Origin: Brachynemurus nebulosus
Taxonomy: Eukaryota > Arthropoda > Insecta > Neuroptera > Myrmeleontidae
Reading direction: 5' to 3'
Assembly: GCA_035578155.1 (NCBI GenBank)
Contig: JAPWDM010000001.1
Location: 18,020,725 to 18,084,724, forward strand
DNA: 64,000 nucleotides
In this document: positions 23,161-36,507 of the stretch, piece after piece
Layout of the letters: the number at the start of each line of letters is the position of its first letter
Numbering within the stretch: the first letter of the stretch is position 1
Notes under the pieces: generated by a model
The model's database searches: none
Told to the model about the DNA's origin: nothing
Seen by the model: only the letters and a program-made list of their open reading frames with translations
Position numbers and translations under genes: made by a program

Positions 23161-24829
23161 CTCACACCAAGTCAACCCATCATTTTCTTTTTTTCGAACA
23201 AACCGAATGTACCTATTCTTATTAGTTATTTATGCACATAGATATCTACTTCAACTACAGCTCAGCTCTGTAAATCTCATACACACTTTATTTATATTTT
23301 ATAAGAATTGGTCATTTTGATATAGACGTAGTGGCAAGTTCTACGTAATAATTTTGATTATTTCCCTTGAAATTTTATTTTTAAAAGAATATTTCTCTGT
23401 TTTATAACGTATGCAAAACAGAAAAAAGGAAACAATTACAGCTTTCATGCGGCTACGTATCGTGACAATTTTAATTTGTATACTTGGCAGAGGTCATTAA
23501 AAATTACCATTATTTACCTAGCAACCATCGCCAACCTCCTACTAGCCTCACACCGCCGCCGCCAGCTCTCTGGCTCCTCTCTCCAAGCAGTATCTAGGTA
23601 CTTGTCATGAATATTTATGTGCGTCTAAAAAACTATAAACGACACAAGAGTACAAGAGCTCTGCTGCGGAGAAAATAAAAAATAAAAACATATCAACCCT
23701 TCCCTACGTTGTCGCTTGTCATTAGGGGTTGAAAAAAATTTTAAAACAGTATTCATGATATACCTAGCTATGTATGATAAATATGGTTTAGAAGTGGGGT
23801 GAACGGGTGAGAGGCGTACCACAGTCGAGTGTCACGTCACGTCACCTTCAACGTACTTACCTACAGGTGTACACACGGCACACATCGTACGTCGAGCAAT
23901 TTTATTTAAATTTGTATGCACACGTATGTTAATTATTTAAAATGAGCGCGATTGTGGTTTCAGATGTCGCTGTACAATTAATGTTTGTGTAGCAAGAGCC
24001 GAAGATTAAAATAATATTAGCATAGAATATACTATATTACGATACAAGATTGGAAAGTATATCATTTAAGGTAATTACCGTGTGACGTGCTAGTAGAAAA
24101 AATTGCAAACCAAACTTACTTTATGTCATTATTGTCTGTATTAGTGGATAGATGATGATACGCACTAGTTTTCATACCAACATGTATATGCATACTTTCA
24201 AACAGCCTGGGTATACACACTTATACTATCAAAGTTTTTTATAATAAATGCTTTGACATCAATGTTATTTGCCTAACAAACATATTAAGTGATATTCATA
24301 TGCGTTTGGATTGCTTTATTTTTTCACCTATACAAGATAGACAGGTGTCCTCGCGGACTTTTCAATGTATCTATCACCGTTTTCGCTACGTAAGCGGTGA
24401 AAGGTCAAAAAATGCTATTCATAAATTTTTAGTATTGTTTAAACAATAAATACGAATAAACCAGTTATTTAATATACAGAGTTGCCAGACTGCTTCGGTT
24501 CAGTTGCTTGAAATTGGTGTATTTATTAAAATGATATCTTCTCTGATAATATCTTCAATTCAAAACGATCAACAAATAATTCAATTTTTTCTTTACATTC
24601 AGAACTTATTAATCTTTCTTTCCCTAGTTTTTTATTGAATTATGTCCAGTCATTATATTGTTAAATACAAAATAAGGGTACGTAGTCAGAATTTTGAGAT
24701 CTGACATGGAGTAGATACAAACTTTAATTATCTTAACTCAGAAGCGATCAATCTTTCCCAAATTACAAGGACAATCAGATATAGTATTCTTCTTTATACT
24801 ATTAAAATTTGAAACTATTCTGTCAAAAA
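23161..24829. other. Intergenic sequence, no gene recognised
   Basis: Mixed composition with a short GC-richer stretch (23530-23580). No domain-bearing frame and no repeat partner were seen. Confidence 0.45.
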
Positions 24830-25065
24830 GTTGAATGTCGCGGTAACTACTTTAAGAAAACGAAGAAATGAAATTTTCGAATTCAAAATTTAGTTTGAGT
24901 AATGTTGGAGAGGGGATGAATGACCCTCTTAAATTAGATACTAGTTTTCATATATGTATATTCATTGTTAATATTAACACATTAGCGGTGGATACCAATG
25001 TTACAATAAGTGTTTCTGAAGTAGGACTGTCATATTTAAGGTTTTTATTATGTTTGTTTTCAAAC
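24830..25065 (+). repeat. Fragment of the 41-kb palindrome family, with a 70-codon frame
   Basis: Homologous to 41452-41670, one arm of the large palindrome. Shared phrases include GAATTCAAAATTxAGTTTGA and TGTTGGAGAGGGGxTGA. An open frame (24868-25080) reads MKFSNSKFSLSNVGEG and later SYLRFLL. The equivalent frame at 41489 reads MKFSNSKLSLSNIGEG and SYVRFLL. The similarity follows from shared repeat DNA. Substitutions fall at all three codon positions, and the other palindrome arm is frameshifted, so coding function is doubtful. Confidence 0.7.
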
Positions 25066-25271
25066 GATACTTTTCGTTAGGGTAAATTTTTGATCATATA
25101 AACATTTCGTAAATGGTTGCATCGTCGAAAAAATATTGACATTTTCGATGGCTTAAGCGAAGCAGGTTATAAATATTCTAAACATATGAGGACCATCAAA
25201 ATGTGGTTACAAAAAATTATCGATATCGAAAGTAACGATTTTTTAAAATGGGTGATATACGGAAAGTAAGT

Positions 25272-25516
25272 AGTAAATAATAAACAAATATATTACTTTG
25301 CAAAATACCACTTTTATTTTTGAAAACTGTGACAACATTTTTTCGAACCGTTAGTTCATTTCCAAACAGAAACTTAGTTCATTTTCAAACTGTTTGAAAA
25401 CGTTAGTTCATTTTCAAACTGTTTGAAAATGAACTAACGGTTCGAAACAATATTGTCACAGTTATAAAAAGTAAAAGTGGTATTTTGCAAAGTAAAATAT
25501 TTGTTTATTATTTACA
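25272..25516. repeat. Palindromic repeat with GTTCATTTTCAAAC core, copy 1
   Basis: Left arm (25272-25365: AACAAATA, GCAAAATACCACTTTTA, CTGTGACAACATT, TTCGAACCGTTAGTT) pairs with right arm (25420-25516). The centre repeats AGTTCATTTTCAAAC with TTTGAAAATGAACT, and one unit is duplicated in tandem. A partial second copy lies at 54348-54520. Confidence 0.8.
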
Positions 25517-25752
25517 AATATGGAATACCATAAAGTAACGCTCAAATCTATTAATAAAGTAAGTAGTCTTTCAAATAATATATCACACATGCTAAATTAT
25601 ACTTTTTGTTATCAAAATATTTTTTCGTTTTAGCGAATTTCCAAAACTGGAAATTCAGCTTTTACGCCAGGTGTCATGGTGCGACCTAAGCCCGAGACCA
25701 TATCAGAAATATGTTTTGAGGTCCCTAGAATACGAAAATGATATTCACTAAA

Positions 25753-25756
<4 letters not shown>

Positions 25757-25804
<48 letters not shown>
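25757..25804. repeat. (AT)n microsatellite
   Basis: An uninterrupted AT run of about 48 bp. Confidence 0.95.
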
Positions 25805-25808
<4 letters not shown>

Positions 25809-26944
25809 CCGCGCGATAACTCTCGAACGAAACGTTTAATGCTTATGAAATTTTGTGTGCGAATTCGATTTTCCAAATCGTTGGATGAGTTCGTTAGCCA
25901 GACACGTCGGATGCCCAGAAGTAGGTTTTCCGGGCGTTTTTTGTCAACAAAATCAGTTTTTTGCCAGAATTAAGCAATTTTTCAAATTTTTTTTTACACT
26001 AAGCCATTGTAAAAGGTAAAATGCATAAAAAATGTTTTTATACCGTTGCTCTAAATTACTTACTTTTCGAGAAAAACTAGGAAATATGTCGTTCTCCATT
26101 TCACTCGCACTCGCATTCTTTTTTTTTCTGTCTCATTTTTTGCGAGCTAAATTCGAAAAAAACCGCTTTATAAGTAGCGTGTCATGATTTTTTTAATCCA
26201 ATTTAACGATTCGGCTATATTCTATTTCTCTGTCAGTTAAATGTTTTTATAATGTATCTCTGTTCCATTTTTTTTTACAAAAAAATCCCGACGATATCTG
26301 TTATGTGATATGATCAGAATTTAGATTATATTTACACCTTCCTAAAATTAATAAGAGTTTGCTTCAATCGTATAAAAATTACGTTAAATCATATTCAAAC
26401 AATAATATTTTTACGTAATTTTCTATCCAATTGACAATACAGTTATGATTAGAATTGTATAATCAGAGCATTCTAATATTAAATAATTTTGCACATTCAA
26501 TTTTTTTTTTTAACAAAGAAAAATTTTTTTAAATTTTGACACATTCTTTTATGAAATTTCGATTAAGAAATATTAAAAAATTTTAAAGTGAATCATTTAA
26601 AAAGAGTTAAAAATAAATTAAAAAGGAAACATTTCTCTATTTTAACATATTTGTAAAGAAAATTTTACAGTTTACTTACAGTTTTTTGAAAAAATGTAAT
26701 AACATTTTTACATACAATAAAGATTATATTTGAACGGTAGGAAATCCACAAATTTTTTTTTATTTCTTTAATTAATTATTAAATTTGGTTTTAGAAGAAA
26801 ATCTTCGTCTAATTCGCTCCAAGCCGAAAGTATAGCCACTAATAAGGACATTCCACTGTTAAAATAAATGGAAAATATATTGAAATTTATTTAATGAAAG
26901 CCATTCATACACATTTTTAAAATATCCTTTTGAATTATATAACA
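25805..26944. other. Intergenic sequence, no gene recognised
   Basis: Very AT-rich with T runs. No coding or repeat signal was recognised. Confidence 0.45.
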
Positions 26945-27070
26945 AATAAAATCTGTGTAAAAAAATCTAATTGACGTGTTTTTTCTCAATTTGCTAATAT
27001 TAAGTAAGGCTCGTTAATTAGGGAGTGATTGTGTCAAAATTTTAATATAAAATATGGTAATTTTAACCCT
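26945..27070 (+). repeat. Small fragment of the 41-kb palindrome family
   Basis: AAAAAATCTAATTGACGTGT and CTAATATTAAGT, followed by AGGGAGTGATTGTGTC, parallel 41333-41418. This is a diverged fragment of the palindrome arm, about 1.9 kb from the other fragment at 24830 and in the same orientation. Confidence 0.6.
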
Positions 27071-28069
27071 CTTTAAAAGAACATTTCGATTTTAACAATA
27101 AAAAAATTTTAAAAAGTGGTTTCGTTTTTCCCGGATTACCAAAAACTGTTCATAGGCATATCTGTGACTAAAGTTGCCTCCCTTTCTTAAGAAAATAAAG
27201 TATTTTTAAAATTTTGTGCAAAAGAATAAAACACAATTAACGAAAAAAAAGTACGCGTTTCCATATTTTTAAGATTTTGTAGTACAAGAAAATCCTTATA
27301 AATTCATCATATCTGTTATTGCATTTACTAGCTTTTACGCAATTTAATAAACAGTATCGTTTTGATTTTTTAAACTCATTTAAGACATTTATTGTTAGTG
27401 AGACATATTTGAATTATTTTCCTAACTAATAAATTAAATTCTGTAGACTGATGTTTTTGTAGATAAAAAAAATTCTAGGTAACGTCTGTATGAGACAAAA
27501 GTCTGAAAATGGACGTAGAATCTCACTGTTATTAATTATTATGTCTTAGTCTTTTGAAAAATTATTTTTTGAACTAAAATAAGAATAGGAGGAATATAAA
27601 CTTACGGGTAAACGACAGGAGTATATAAACTTTATTTTAGATTCTACGTTTATTTTTACAGAAAATCATCAAGTACCCTATTATTTCTTTTTTGAATGTA
27701 TAAATACAAAAAGTTCGAAATTATTTTATATTAGAATTTCAATTTTGGTCGACCCTACGGGTTGTCCCCATTTACTCTTTTCTCGTCTCTTTTGACCCCA
27801 ATTTTTCATAGAGAAGAAATTATACGATTTTTGTTAATTTTTCAAAAACCACCGATATTTTTAAATTTTTTTGGATACTGCTGATAAAGTGACCATCTTC
27901 GCGTAAATTTTTAATATATTAAAGATTAGGTACTCATAAAATAAATACAAAAAAATACGGTGTGAAGTCTGAATGCGTATCTATTCATCCTTGTCTACGG
28001 TAGCACATTTTTTATTGACATAAATATTAGAAACGCAGGAAAAGAGACCAGGAATCAACATAGAAGTGG
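27071..28069. other. Intergenic sequence, no gene recognised
   Basis: AT-rich. No frame or repeat structure stands out. Confidence 0.45.
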
Positions 28070-28790
28070 ATTATGGTACGATATATTTTCTGAAAAAAGT
28101 GCTTAGGACCAAAGTTATAGAGTTCAAAGTGATGCACTTGATGATGACTTTGAAGTTGACCTTGAGGTCAATTTCCAAAGTCATTTGAAAATCATTTAAT
28201 ATTTTTCAAAAGGAGTAGTTTACTTTTCATCCCTAAATGGTTCAAAGTATATTCGAACGAATTTCACATGCAAGATAGAAAATAAGTGATCAAGAAGTAA
28301 TTTTGAAAAATACTTGCTCAATCGCAATCGGAAAAATAATAGTTAATCATATGTTGAATTGAATTCCTAATATGATAACTATAGAGTAGCAATAAAAATT
28401 TTAAAAAATTTTGAAAATTTCTAATATAACATAAAGTTAATATTTAACTTACAATTGGAGTGATATTAAATCTTTTCTTTACTTCTAAAATTACTTACAA
28501 AAATGTTTTCTTCTAATTTTTTCTATAAATTTGCGCCTATTTTTCCATTTCGTCAGGTTTTTATTTTTTTTATTTTAGAAAAATAACGCAACAAATCAAT
28601 TTTGAAGATAGATTGAGTCAATACATGAAATTACTGCTTATAGGTACAGGATATGGTCAAAGTTCGGCAATGGCTAATCATTTTCAACTGACCTTGAAAA
28701 TCGATTTCAGGGTCACTATCAAGTGCATCGCTTTAAATTCTACAAATTTGGTACTCAGCCCTTTTTTCAGAAAATATGTCGTTTCAAAAA
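28070..28790. repeat. Imperfect inverted repeat (foldback) element
   Basis: 28078-28190 (ATATTTTCTGAAAAAAGTGC, then TTCAAAGTGATGCACTTGAT) pairs in inverse orientation with 28680-28782 (ATCAAGTGCATCGCTTTAAA, then TTTTTTCAGAAAATATGTCG). Between the arms lie about 490 bp of AT-rich DNA. A 77-codon frame at 28613 runs through the right arm and is not credible. No termini or duplications were identified. Confidence 0.55.
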
Positions 28791-29139
28791 TATTTAGCTA
28801 TAACTGTTTTCATCTACAGAGGTTGAATGGTGTTTTCTACCCCTAAAAAGCGTATTTAGCCGAAATAAAAAAACACGTATTTAATATTTTTCGCTGTTTA
28901 ATAAGTATGTTAAGTTTCATTCAAATTGGCAAGTATTAGTTGGGTAGTGTTATTTGTCAGAATGTTTTGCCGATCTAGTTTTTTCAATATTTCTTTGCTC
29001 GTTTTCAGAATTTGTATTTTAATTTCTACGGACAAATAACTCATTCTTTTCTTCGATTTTAGTAACTTTTATTTATGACCATTAATTGATCGAAACATAT
29101 CAAATATTTTTCAATGATTTTTTTAGCGAATGTCGAAAA

Positions 29140-29625
29140 TTTTGAAAATTTTTTCACCGTTAGTAAGTTAAAGTATTTGAATTCATTAAGTAATTAAATG
29201 ATGTCCACAAGAACCTTACGAACTACCATAAGTTATATGAGATCCCTAGGACCCGTTTTTTACTGTTAGGATAAACTTTTTACTAAAATTATTTTAGATG
29301 AATAAAGGTTATGTTGTATGATTTCCGCCAGGGTTTACTGTTCCCATTATTGTAAAAAATAAACTAACCGACCGATTTTGAAAATTTTTTCACTGTTAGA
29401 GAACTAAATTATTTTAGATGGATACAACTATGCTGCACAAAGTCCGTTCGGGTTCTTGGGTTCCAAAAATATCAAAACTAATTACCCAGCCGATTTTAAA
29501 AAATCTTTTACTCTTAGAAAGCTAAACTATTTTAAATAGGTACAGTTCTTAGATGAGATCCGCCAGTCCCCAAAATTTGGAAATTCGCTATGTTATGCAG
29601 ATGCTGCGACAGGGGTATTTTATAT
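29140..29625. repeat. Degenerate ~120-bp tandem repeat, copy of a family also at 35 kb
   Basis: Units with GATTTTGAAAATTTTTTCAC followed by GTTAGAGAxCTAAAxTATTT recur at about 29146, 29270, 29378 and 29497. The block ends with GCTGCGACAGGGGTATTTTA (about 29605). The same unit and the same end occur at 35030-35710. Confidence 0.65.
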
Positions 29626-30071
29626 ACAATATAATACCTATATAAATTTTCATATTTAATTAAATGAACTATTTCAGCAACAAACATATTTCAGATAATC
29701 TTCTTTCGAATCGAAAGCAGATATTTTTAATTAGTTTATTGACGCTTTCCTGTACTATTTAATCAGACGAGAAGTTTTACGAACGGACGTTAAAGCCGAT
29801 TATGATTATTGTTACTATTACATTGTACTATTTAATTTTGTGTCACTTAAAATATTCTGCTAGTCTCCTTTAATACCTAAATCTAAAACTGTTACGCATT
29901 TCCATGGAAACGAATAACAATTGACATCGGATGATTTTAGCATTAACATTCAAATGCAAAAGACGATGTCTTAAATAAGTTGCGATAATAATACTTTTAA
30001 ATGTATATAAACTACATTATACTGTTAATATTAACATAAAAAATTTGGAGGACAGGTCTACCCACACTGTC

Positions 30072-30702
30072 AACTTCCCATTGGATGCCCTTAAAGACTA
30101 TTGCAAATGAATAACTTTTTTAAATTCAGGGGACTCGTCCGTTGGACCCCCGGCAGAGGCTTTGCCCCTTGCACCACACCGGGGGCTTCGCCTTCTGTAC
30201 CTAAGGGTGGGGGCTCCACCCTTATCAAACAAATGATAAAATCATTTGTTCTGAAGATACGCGAGACAAAAAATATTTCACAAAAAATTTCTTATTTCGT
30301 TTTTCCGTTTAATTTTTTTTTTTTAAATTTTACAATAATTTACTGGCGTTTCTAACATCACAGAAGGTTCTTAGGCCATTTTATAATAAAGACATGGTAA
30401 AAAATCCATATAATCTATGTTATGTTAATAAAGTTAATTCCGTTTTTTTATCACAAAAAGCAAACCGCTAATCCGAATTTGCTGAAAACTTTATCCAGTC
30501 TTCATTTTTTGATTACGCCTGAGTTTGTTCTCGAGATATGCGAGAGGAAAAAAAATTCACGAACGAACGAACTAACGAATGCACACACAGACATCATGCT
30601 AAAAACGAGGGATTCGGATTCTAGTGACCTTGAAACGTGGAGATATGTCAAAATTAGCGATTCGTAAAATCGATCCATTACAATAACTTCCAATGGGAAG
30701 TT
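30072..30702. mobile_element. 631-bp element with perfect 13-bp inverted ends
   Basis: AACTTCCCATTGG (30072-30084) faces CCAATGGGAAGTT (30690-30702). The right end is itself a hairpin (AACTTCCAATGGGAAGTT). Inside are GC-rich hairpin motifs unusual for the window, for example GGGTGGGGGCTCCACCC near 30207 and GGGGGCTTCGCC near 30180, then a GAACGAACGAACTAACGAA stretch near 30560. Frames on both strands here (30101, 30422, 30502) show no conserved domain. It is a non-autonomous element of uncertain superfamily. Confidence 0.6.
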
Positions 30703-32556
30703 AATAAATTAAATAAAATATTTATCATAGTTTGGTAAAGCATCACTTTATGGGCTTGAATCATAAATAGCTATTATATAGTATACTTGATTAAATACTA
30801 AAATTGAAATTTAGTTGTAAAATACTTTTAAATTATTTGTTAAAAATCTGTTTTGAGAAAATAGTACCTTTTGTAGATAAGTTACATTCCCAAAAGATTA
30901 AAAAAAATTTTACTACGATGTTTTCTGTACTAGACGAAAATATTATTATCTAATAACTAATTCAATTATATATAATATCTTTTACTAGAATATGTACACA
31001 CAGAAAAAGAAAAAAAAGAAAGACAAAAAACAACAGTGCTCTCTTTATGCAAATTTGGAAAGATTAGATATTTAAATTTATTCAGAAAAGGCGACTAACA
31101 TCCATTTAAATTTACGTTAACAATATTAGATTTTTGTAGGGAAAAAAAGAAGAAAAACGAATTTAGAATTTAATTTGAAGAAAAAAGATTATAATGGATT
31201 TTTTTTTGTTTTATGCGACTTCTTTTTCATTGTGTTCTAACTTAATTTTATAACTTTATTTTGTTTTAAAAAAATATTACTACTATCAGACAGAATAATG
31301 GGTTATACATGAATATGACATAGTAAAATAATTTTCAAAATGGATTCAATAGTTTGTGTATTTCACAAATGGAAAAAAAAAATGTTTATAGCTATGTATT
31401 AAGAAAGCTCAAGACACATTAATTCATGATTGTTTGAACAAAATATTCATGTAGTTACATTAAATAGGTATTGGTATAAAATTATTACCTACATTTACTA
31501 CTACTCTCCTAAATTTCGTTCCCAAAAACAGTGCCTACCTGGATGTGTCGTGTAGGTACTTCTGTATATAGAAATTATATTAGAGTAGAAACTATTTTAT
31601 AATTTACCTGGGGATGAATAATGTTACATAATTTTAATTTCTCCTATTACATAATGTAATAATAAGTCTGGAAATTAGAAGATTTATTACGTAGATATAC
31701 CTATGTACGAATATTTGGATGCTTGTATTACGTACCGGAAGTAACATACAAATTTGGAAATATCACATCTTGAATGTCGAGTATTTAAATTATACACAAA
31801 TTATGTATTTAAATGTTGATAAATATCGCCTAAGGTCCTATCTAATAAGTTCACAGGAAAGCTGAACGATTATTTTTTATTTAATTAGTAATTAATATTT
31901 AATTTTTAAAAGGACTAACCAATTCTAATTCTATAGCTTATGGATCTAGTTTCCTAAAAATCCGTTAACATGACTTAAACGATTTTTCTCAAGACTGACT
32001 TCCAAAACAGTTGACACAATTAGTCTGACTTGAAATTTTAAAGACATAATCAGAAAAACAGTAATTTCAATATGATCGACACTCTTTTATTATAATTTTT
32101 TGTTTTACAATGTTACAATTCCTTGTAAAAAATTAAAAAATAAATTTTTTTCTGTAATTATGAGGAAACAATTTGTCACGTACGTGCTTCACACGCACTA
32201 AATCAGGGATTCTGAGTAGCTTGATTTTTGACCGATTTCGGAATAAAAGACATTTAAATATATTTTATACCGCCTATCTAAAAAGAGATAAATGAATCGT
32301 TATTTTTGAAAGTGGTGATGGTTCACTTTTGGAACAACAATTTTAAATGGTGGTTTTAGTGGGATACCTATACATTATAAATCCTCTTCTTCATTCATTA
32401 TCCTCTTTGTTTTAATAAATAGTTAAAATCTATTAGCGAATTTCCATTCTATATATACAGTTGCCGAGATTTAATTCCGAAACTCATATAGTTTTTAGAT
32501 CGATCAGAGTACCATAAGTTCTTAAATGAGCGACACACAATGAGGTATAGGGTACA
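30703..32556. other. AT-rich intergenic sequence, no feature recognised
   Basis: Long AT-rich stretch with A runs and no coding, RNA or repeat structure that I could support. Confidence 0.5.
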
Positions 32557-32564
32557 TTAATAAA

Positions 32565-32851
32565 CAGGGCCGGATTTACCTCTGTAATTTAGCTCTGTAG
32601 AGACCCCTGAACACTTTCCACATGGAGGCCCTAAGTACTTTTGTGGAGGTCTCTTTGAAAAATTTCAGAAATTTTTCAAATTTTCGGAAAAATAAGGCTG
32701 GCGAGCAACAAGAACAAAAAATAAAAATAAGAAAAAAACGCTTATCCTTTCTATTCTACTCTTTGATTTTAAGATTTTATTTGATTTTGTGGAAGCCCCT
32801 ATCGTGTGAAGGTTCCGGGGCACATACTCCAAGTGCACTTATCCGGCTCTG
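32565..32851. mobile_element. hAT MITE with perfect 8-bp target duplication
   Basis: The left end CAGGGCCGGATTTACCT and the right end ATCCGGCTCTG form an imperfect inverted pair of hAT type. TTAATAAA flanks both sides (32557-32564 and 32852-32859), a perfect 8-bp duplication as expected for hAT transposition. The 287-bp interior cannot encode a transposase; a 77-codon frame beginning at 32622 is incidental. Confidence 0.9.
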
Positions 32852-32859
32852 TTAATAAA

Positions 32860-35019
32860 TATTTAATAATTTTTCTGTAGACAATTTTATTCAAAATTTT
32901 GAATGCACGCGTATATGTAAGTTTAAGTAGTTATTTTATATTTTTACAAGAAATTTTACCAACTGATTTATATCTTTAAATATCAAATGAAAAAAAAAAT
33001 TAGATGAGATAAAAAATTATTTCTATCTCTACAAGAATATAATTTTTGTATATTATAAAGAAGTGGAATCAACTTATATACAAAAATAAGCTCTAACGAT
33101 TACAAATTTACAATATGCAAAATAGGTTCTAATAAATATGACTTATTTATTTAATAAATGTATGAAAAAAGTATGTATTTTTATAGATTTTGTGATTGTC
33201 CTAGTGGTTATTGTTACTGCTACATTATCTCACAATCAAGATATAAACTTTCTAAATTCATATTACTACATCCGTATGGGTATTTGGCAAAATGAGAAAT
33301 TATAGTTTTGCGATATGGAGATGTTAGAGAAAAGCGAATTATAGAAAGTTTATTTGTAACTAAGAAATAAATATTGTACATACTACAAGTAACACTGTTG
33401 GTACATATTAAAGTAGCAAACAATGTTCTGTTTTGTTGTTTCTAAATAAAATAAAGCAGATGTTCTTCAATAATGGAGAGTGGAGTTTTCGAAAATACAT
33501 TAAATCGATTTAAAAGTAAGAAATTTCGAAATTGGATCTGTTGTACATGCAATAAACACAGTAAGTATAATAAATAAAATTTTGTGCGATATATTTAAAA
33601 AAAAAATATATATCACTGACGAGAAGAATATTGTGGTCTTATTACTCTATAAGACTAAAATATAGGACCAATATGAATTGTTTATTAAGGACGGAAAGTT
33701 AAGTAAATGCAAGTTTTTTCAAGATCCTCTCACAAAAAATAAAAATTAAAGTAAAAGAAATGTTTTGGATGTTTTGAATATAAGTGCAGCTATTTTACTT
33801 TTCAGTAGTTACCAAACTTAATTAAATACCTCAAGCTTTTATAAATTATGTTGCATGTTGCTTCAAACTTCACTGAAAAGTTATTTTATTTTTTTTTAGC
33901 CCATTTTTAAATAAAAGCTGTTTCTTAAAAAACAATTTTTTTTACTTTATTTTCTACTTTTTAGTCTGATCACAATTAATTTAAAAAAAAAAAATTAAAG
34001 AAGTAATTTTTTTACCTATATTTTAATCGGTTAATTTACCCTAATCAAACATAACTATGGAAACAGAAAATTGCAATATAAAATCAATGGACAATATTTG
34101 ACAATTCGAAATGTCAAAAAAATTGCATAGGACTAAAAATCAATAATTTTGGTTTGGGTCGATTTAGAGTAAAACTAATTATACAATATTGCATTGTCAT
34201 CAAAGTTAGACAAGTATGCAAGATTTGAAACCTCTAGCTCAATTAGAAGTTGTCTAAATTTTGATTCCAAGATTAGATCTAAACCAACATACTAACATAG
34301 CAGTTAAATAAAAGCTTTTAAAAATGGGAGTTTATTGAATGGACATAAAGCGTTACAGGTATCTTAAAAAATAGAATATGTCGATAAATTTTTTTAGACA
34401 AAAATATTTCTAAATGGCTGCGCTACAGCTGCTGGAGGTTGAAACTTTAGTTTTGCGCTGTGCAGCCTACAGGTTTTAAAATTCAACCAAAATCGAAAAG
34501 TAAAATGTCAATATTTTTAAAATTTGCAAACGACAGTTTAACACATTTTTTGACTTTATATACCATAATTTAATTCTATGTACTTGGGTACAACATGTTT
34601 TAAGTAAATTTCTTGTTATAACAAATAAGTAAAAACTCTTATTGTTAACCTCAAGAAAGTTTGAGAACAAAGTATCTACATAATATATAGTATCAACCGT
34701 GTACAAGTTGTAATAGTTAGGAATTGTTTTACGTACCCACAGTAACTAACTACGGTACAAATTCTACTTTAAAATATAACCGTTTCCAACTACCTATTTA
34801 TATATAGGATGTTTATAATAAAATTGCAAGAGCAAGTTCAATTTCTCAATGAAATTAACACAATTTACAGAATTAAAAATATTAATTTCTTTTTGTACAT
34901 CAAAAAAATTAAGGAATTTGTTGAATTTCCTTACGATAAATACATTATTCTTTTTTATCACTACAATAATAATATTTATATCTATCTTTAAAATAAAAAT
35001 CAATTAACTTTTCAAGAAC
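32860..35019. other. AT-rich intergenic sequence, no feature recognised
   Basis: No gene or repeat partner. Frames at 33220, 34476 and 34794-35003 are AT-codon-rich and lack known domains. Confidence 0.45.
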
Positions 35020-35710
35020 GCATCATCATCGATTTTGAAACGTTTACTGTTAGAGAGCTAACTCCAGGGTTTAGGGCCACCAAAAGCACCAAAAATAAAC
35101 TATTCAATCGATTTCGACAATTTTTTCACTGTTAGAGAGCTAAACTATTTTAAATGGTGTCGTGGAATTTCAGCAAACAGGACATTGTGTAAAGTATTAT
35201 GCAGACGACATAACTCAGATGTTATAACAATTAAGTATTAAGTTTGATGACGACTTAATAGATTTTGAATAAAATGTACATGTGTATACGGGGAATTCCC
35301 GAATTACGTTAATGGCTATGATAGGTGTCGGTGCGATGAGGAACACCGCACCAAGGGAGAGATGTTTTGACTACTAAACAGATCAGACGTATTTTTTTTG
35401 AAGAACTAATTTGATATTTTTAAACAATGTAATTTCAATAAGCATCTCTCATTTTTGTGCTGTGTCTCGCGGTTAATAAACAATTATATGTAATTTTAAA
35501 AAAATATTTAAATAAAATTAATTCAAATCAAAAACAATTCGACTTTTATTTATTAATTTAAGAAACTAACCAAAATATCCGTTGCGCAATTCAGACCAAA
35601 CACCGCGTTCCCCAACAATGGATATAGGTTGTTATGTGAGATTCACCAGTGTTCATTTTTTGGAAATTCATTGTGTTATACAGATACTGCGACAGGGGTA
35701 TTTTATTTAT
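35020..35710. repeat. Second copy of the degenerate ~120-bp repeat family
   Basis: Units at about 35029 and 35120 (TTTTTTCACTGTTAGAGAGC, then TAAACTATTTTAAATGG) and the end ACTGCGACAGGGGTATTTTA at about 35690 match the 29.1-29.6 kb block in the same orientation. About 450 bp between the last unit and the end is not shared. Confidence 0.6.
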
Positions 35711-36503
35711 TGAACGACTACAGACTTTTTCTTAATTCCAAATATTGACTACTGTCAAAAATGAAAAAACTGATAAATTACCCAAATTATGCTTTTAAAG
35801 ATTATTAAGGACGTATTGTTAATCATGTGATCCAGTTAAAATATTAATTTTTTGCAGTTGTATGGAGCTTTAACTTTTTTTAATTTTTGTATGTAATAGC
35901 TATCTGTGAATTTACTCCTCCTATTTAGAATTTAAAGTTTTAGACTTATACTGTACCTACGATTCAAAGAAATTCATTTACTTTCTCTTGTTGCTGCAAC
36001 AATACATACATACATATGAGTAGGTAATTTAAAACACTGATAAACAACATAAGCAGTTAGAAACAAACTAATTGGACTTAAACTGTACATCAGCTGTAAT
36101 AAGTTCTTTTTGTTACCTTTACAGGTCCTATTGTGTATATTATGTGTATGTACAGCACATGTTTTGGTGTCACTTCTCTGCACTATGCTTTTTAATTAAT
36201 TAGAACATAGCACCGTATAAATGCGCATCAAATCTACACTCAAACACAGCCACATGTGAAGCTTATGTGACATAATAATTACATATATGTTCCATGAGAT
36301 TTTAGCGTACGTATGTCGTAGATTTAATCATAGTATTAAGGTATCTTTAGAGTAGATAGATGACTAAAATATTTAGGGAGATCCGAGTGTTTTGACAAAA
36401 TATTCCAGAAAGTTTTTTTGGTTATTCGTAACACTCTTTGAAAAATATATTTTTTTAGAAAAAATATTAGTGGAAAATGGTCTTTTTCTACCGATTTGAT
36501 TTA
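35711..36503. other. Intergenic sequence, no gene recognised
   Basis: Nothing beyond AT-rich sequence and short tandem ATACAT near 36003. Confidence 0.45.
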
Positions 36504-36507
36504 TTAA

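Noticed and set aside
30101..30355. Gly/Pro-rich start of an 84-codon frame
   Set aside because: Reading of the GC-rich hairpins inside a non-autonomous element.
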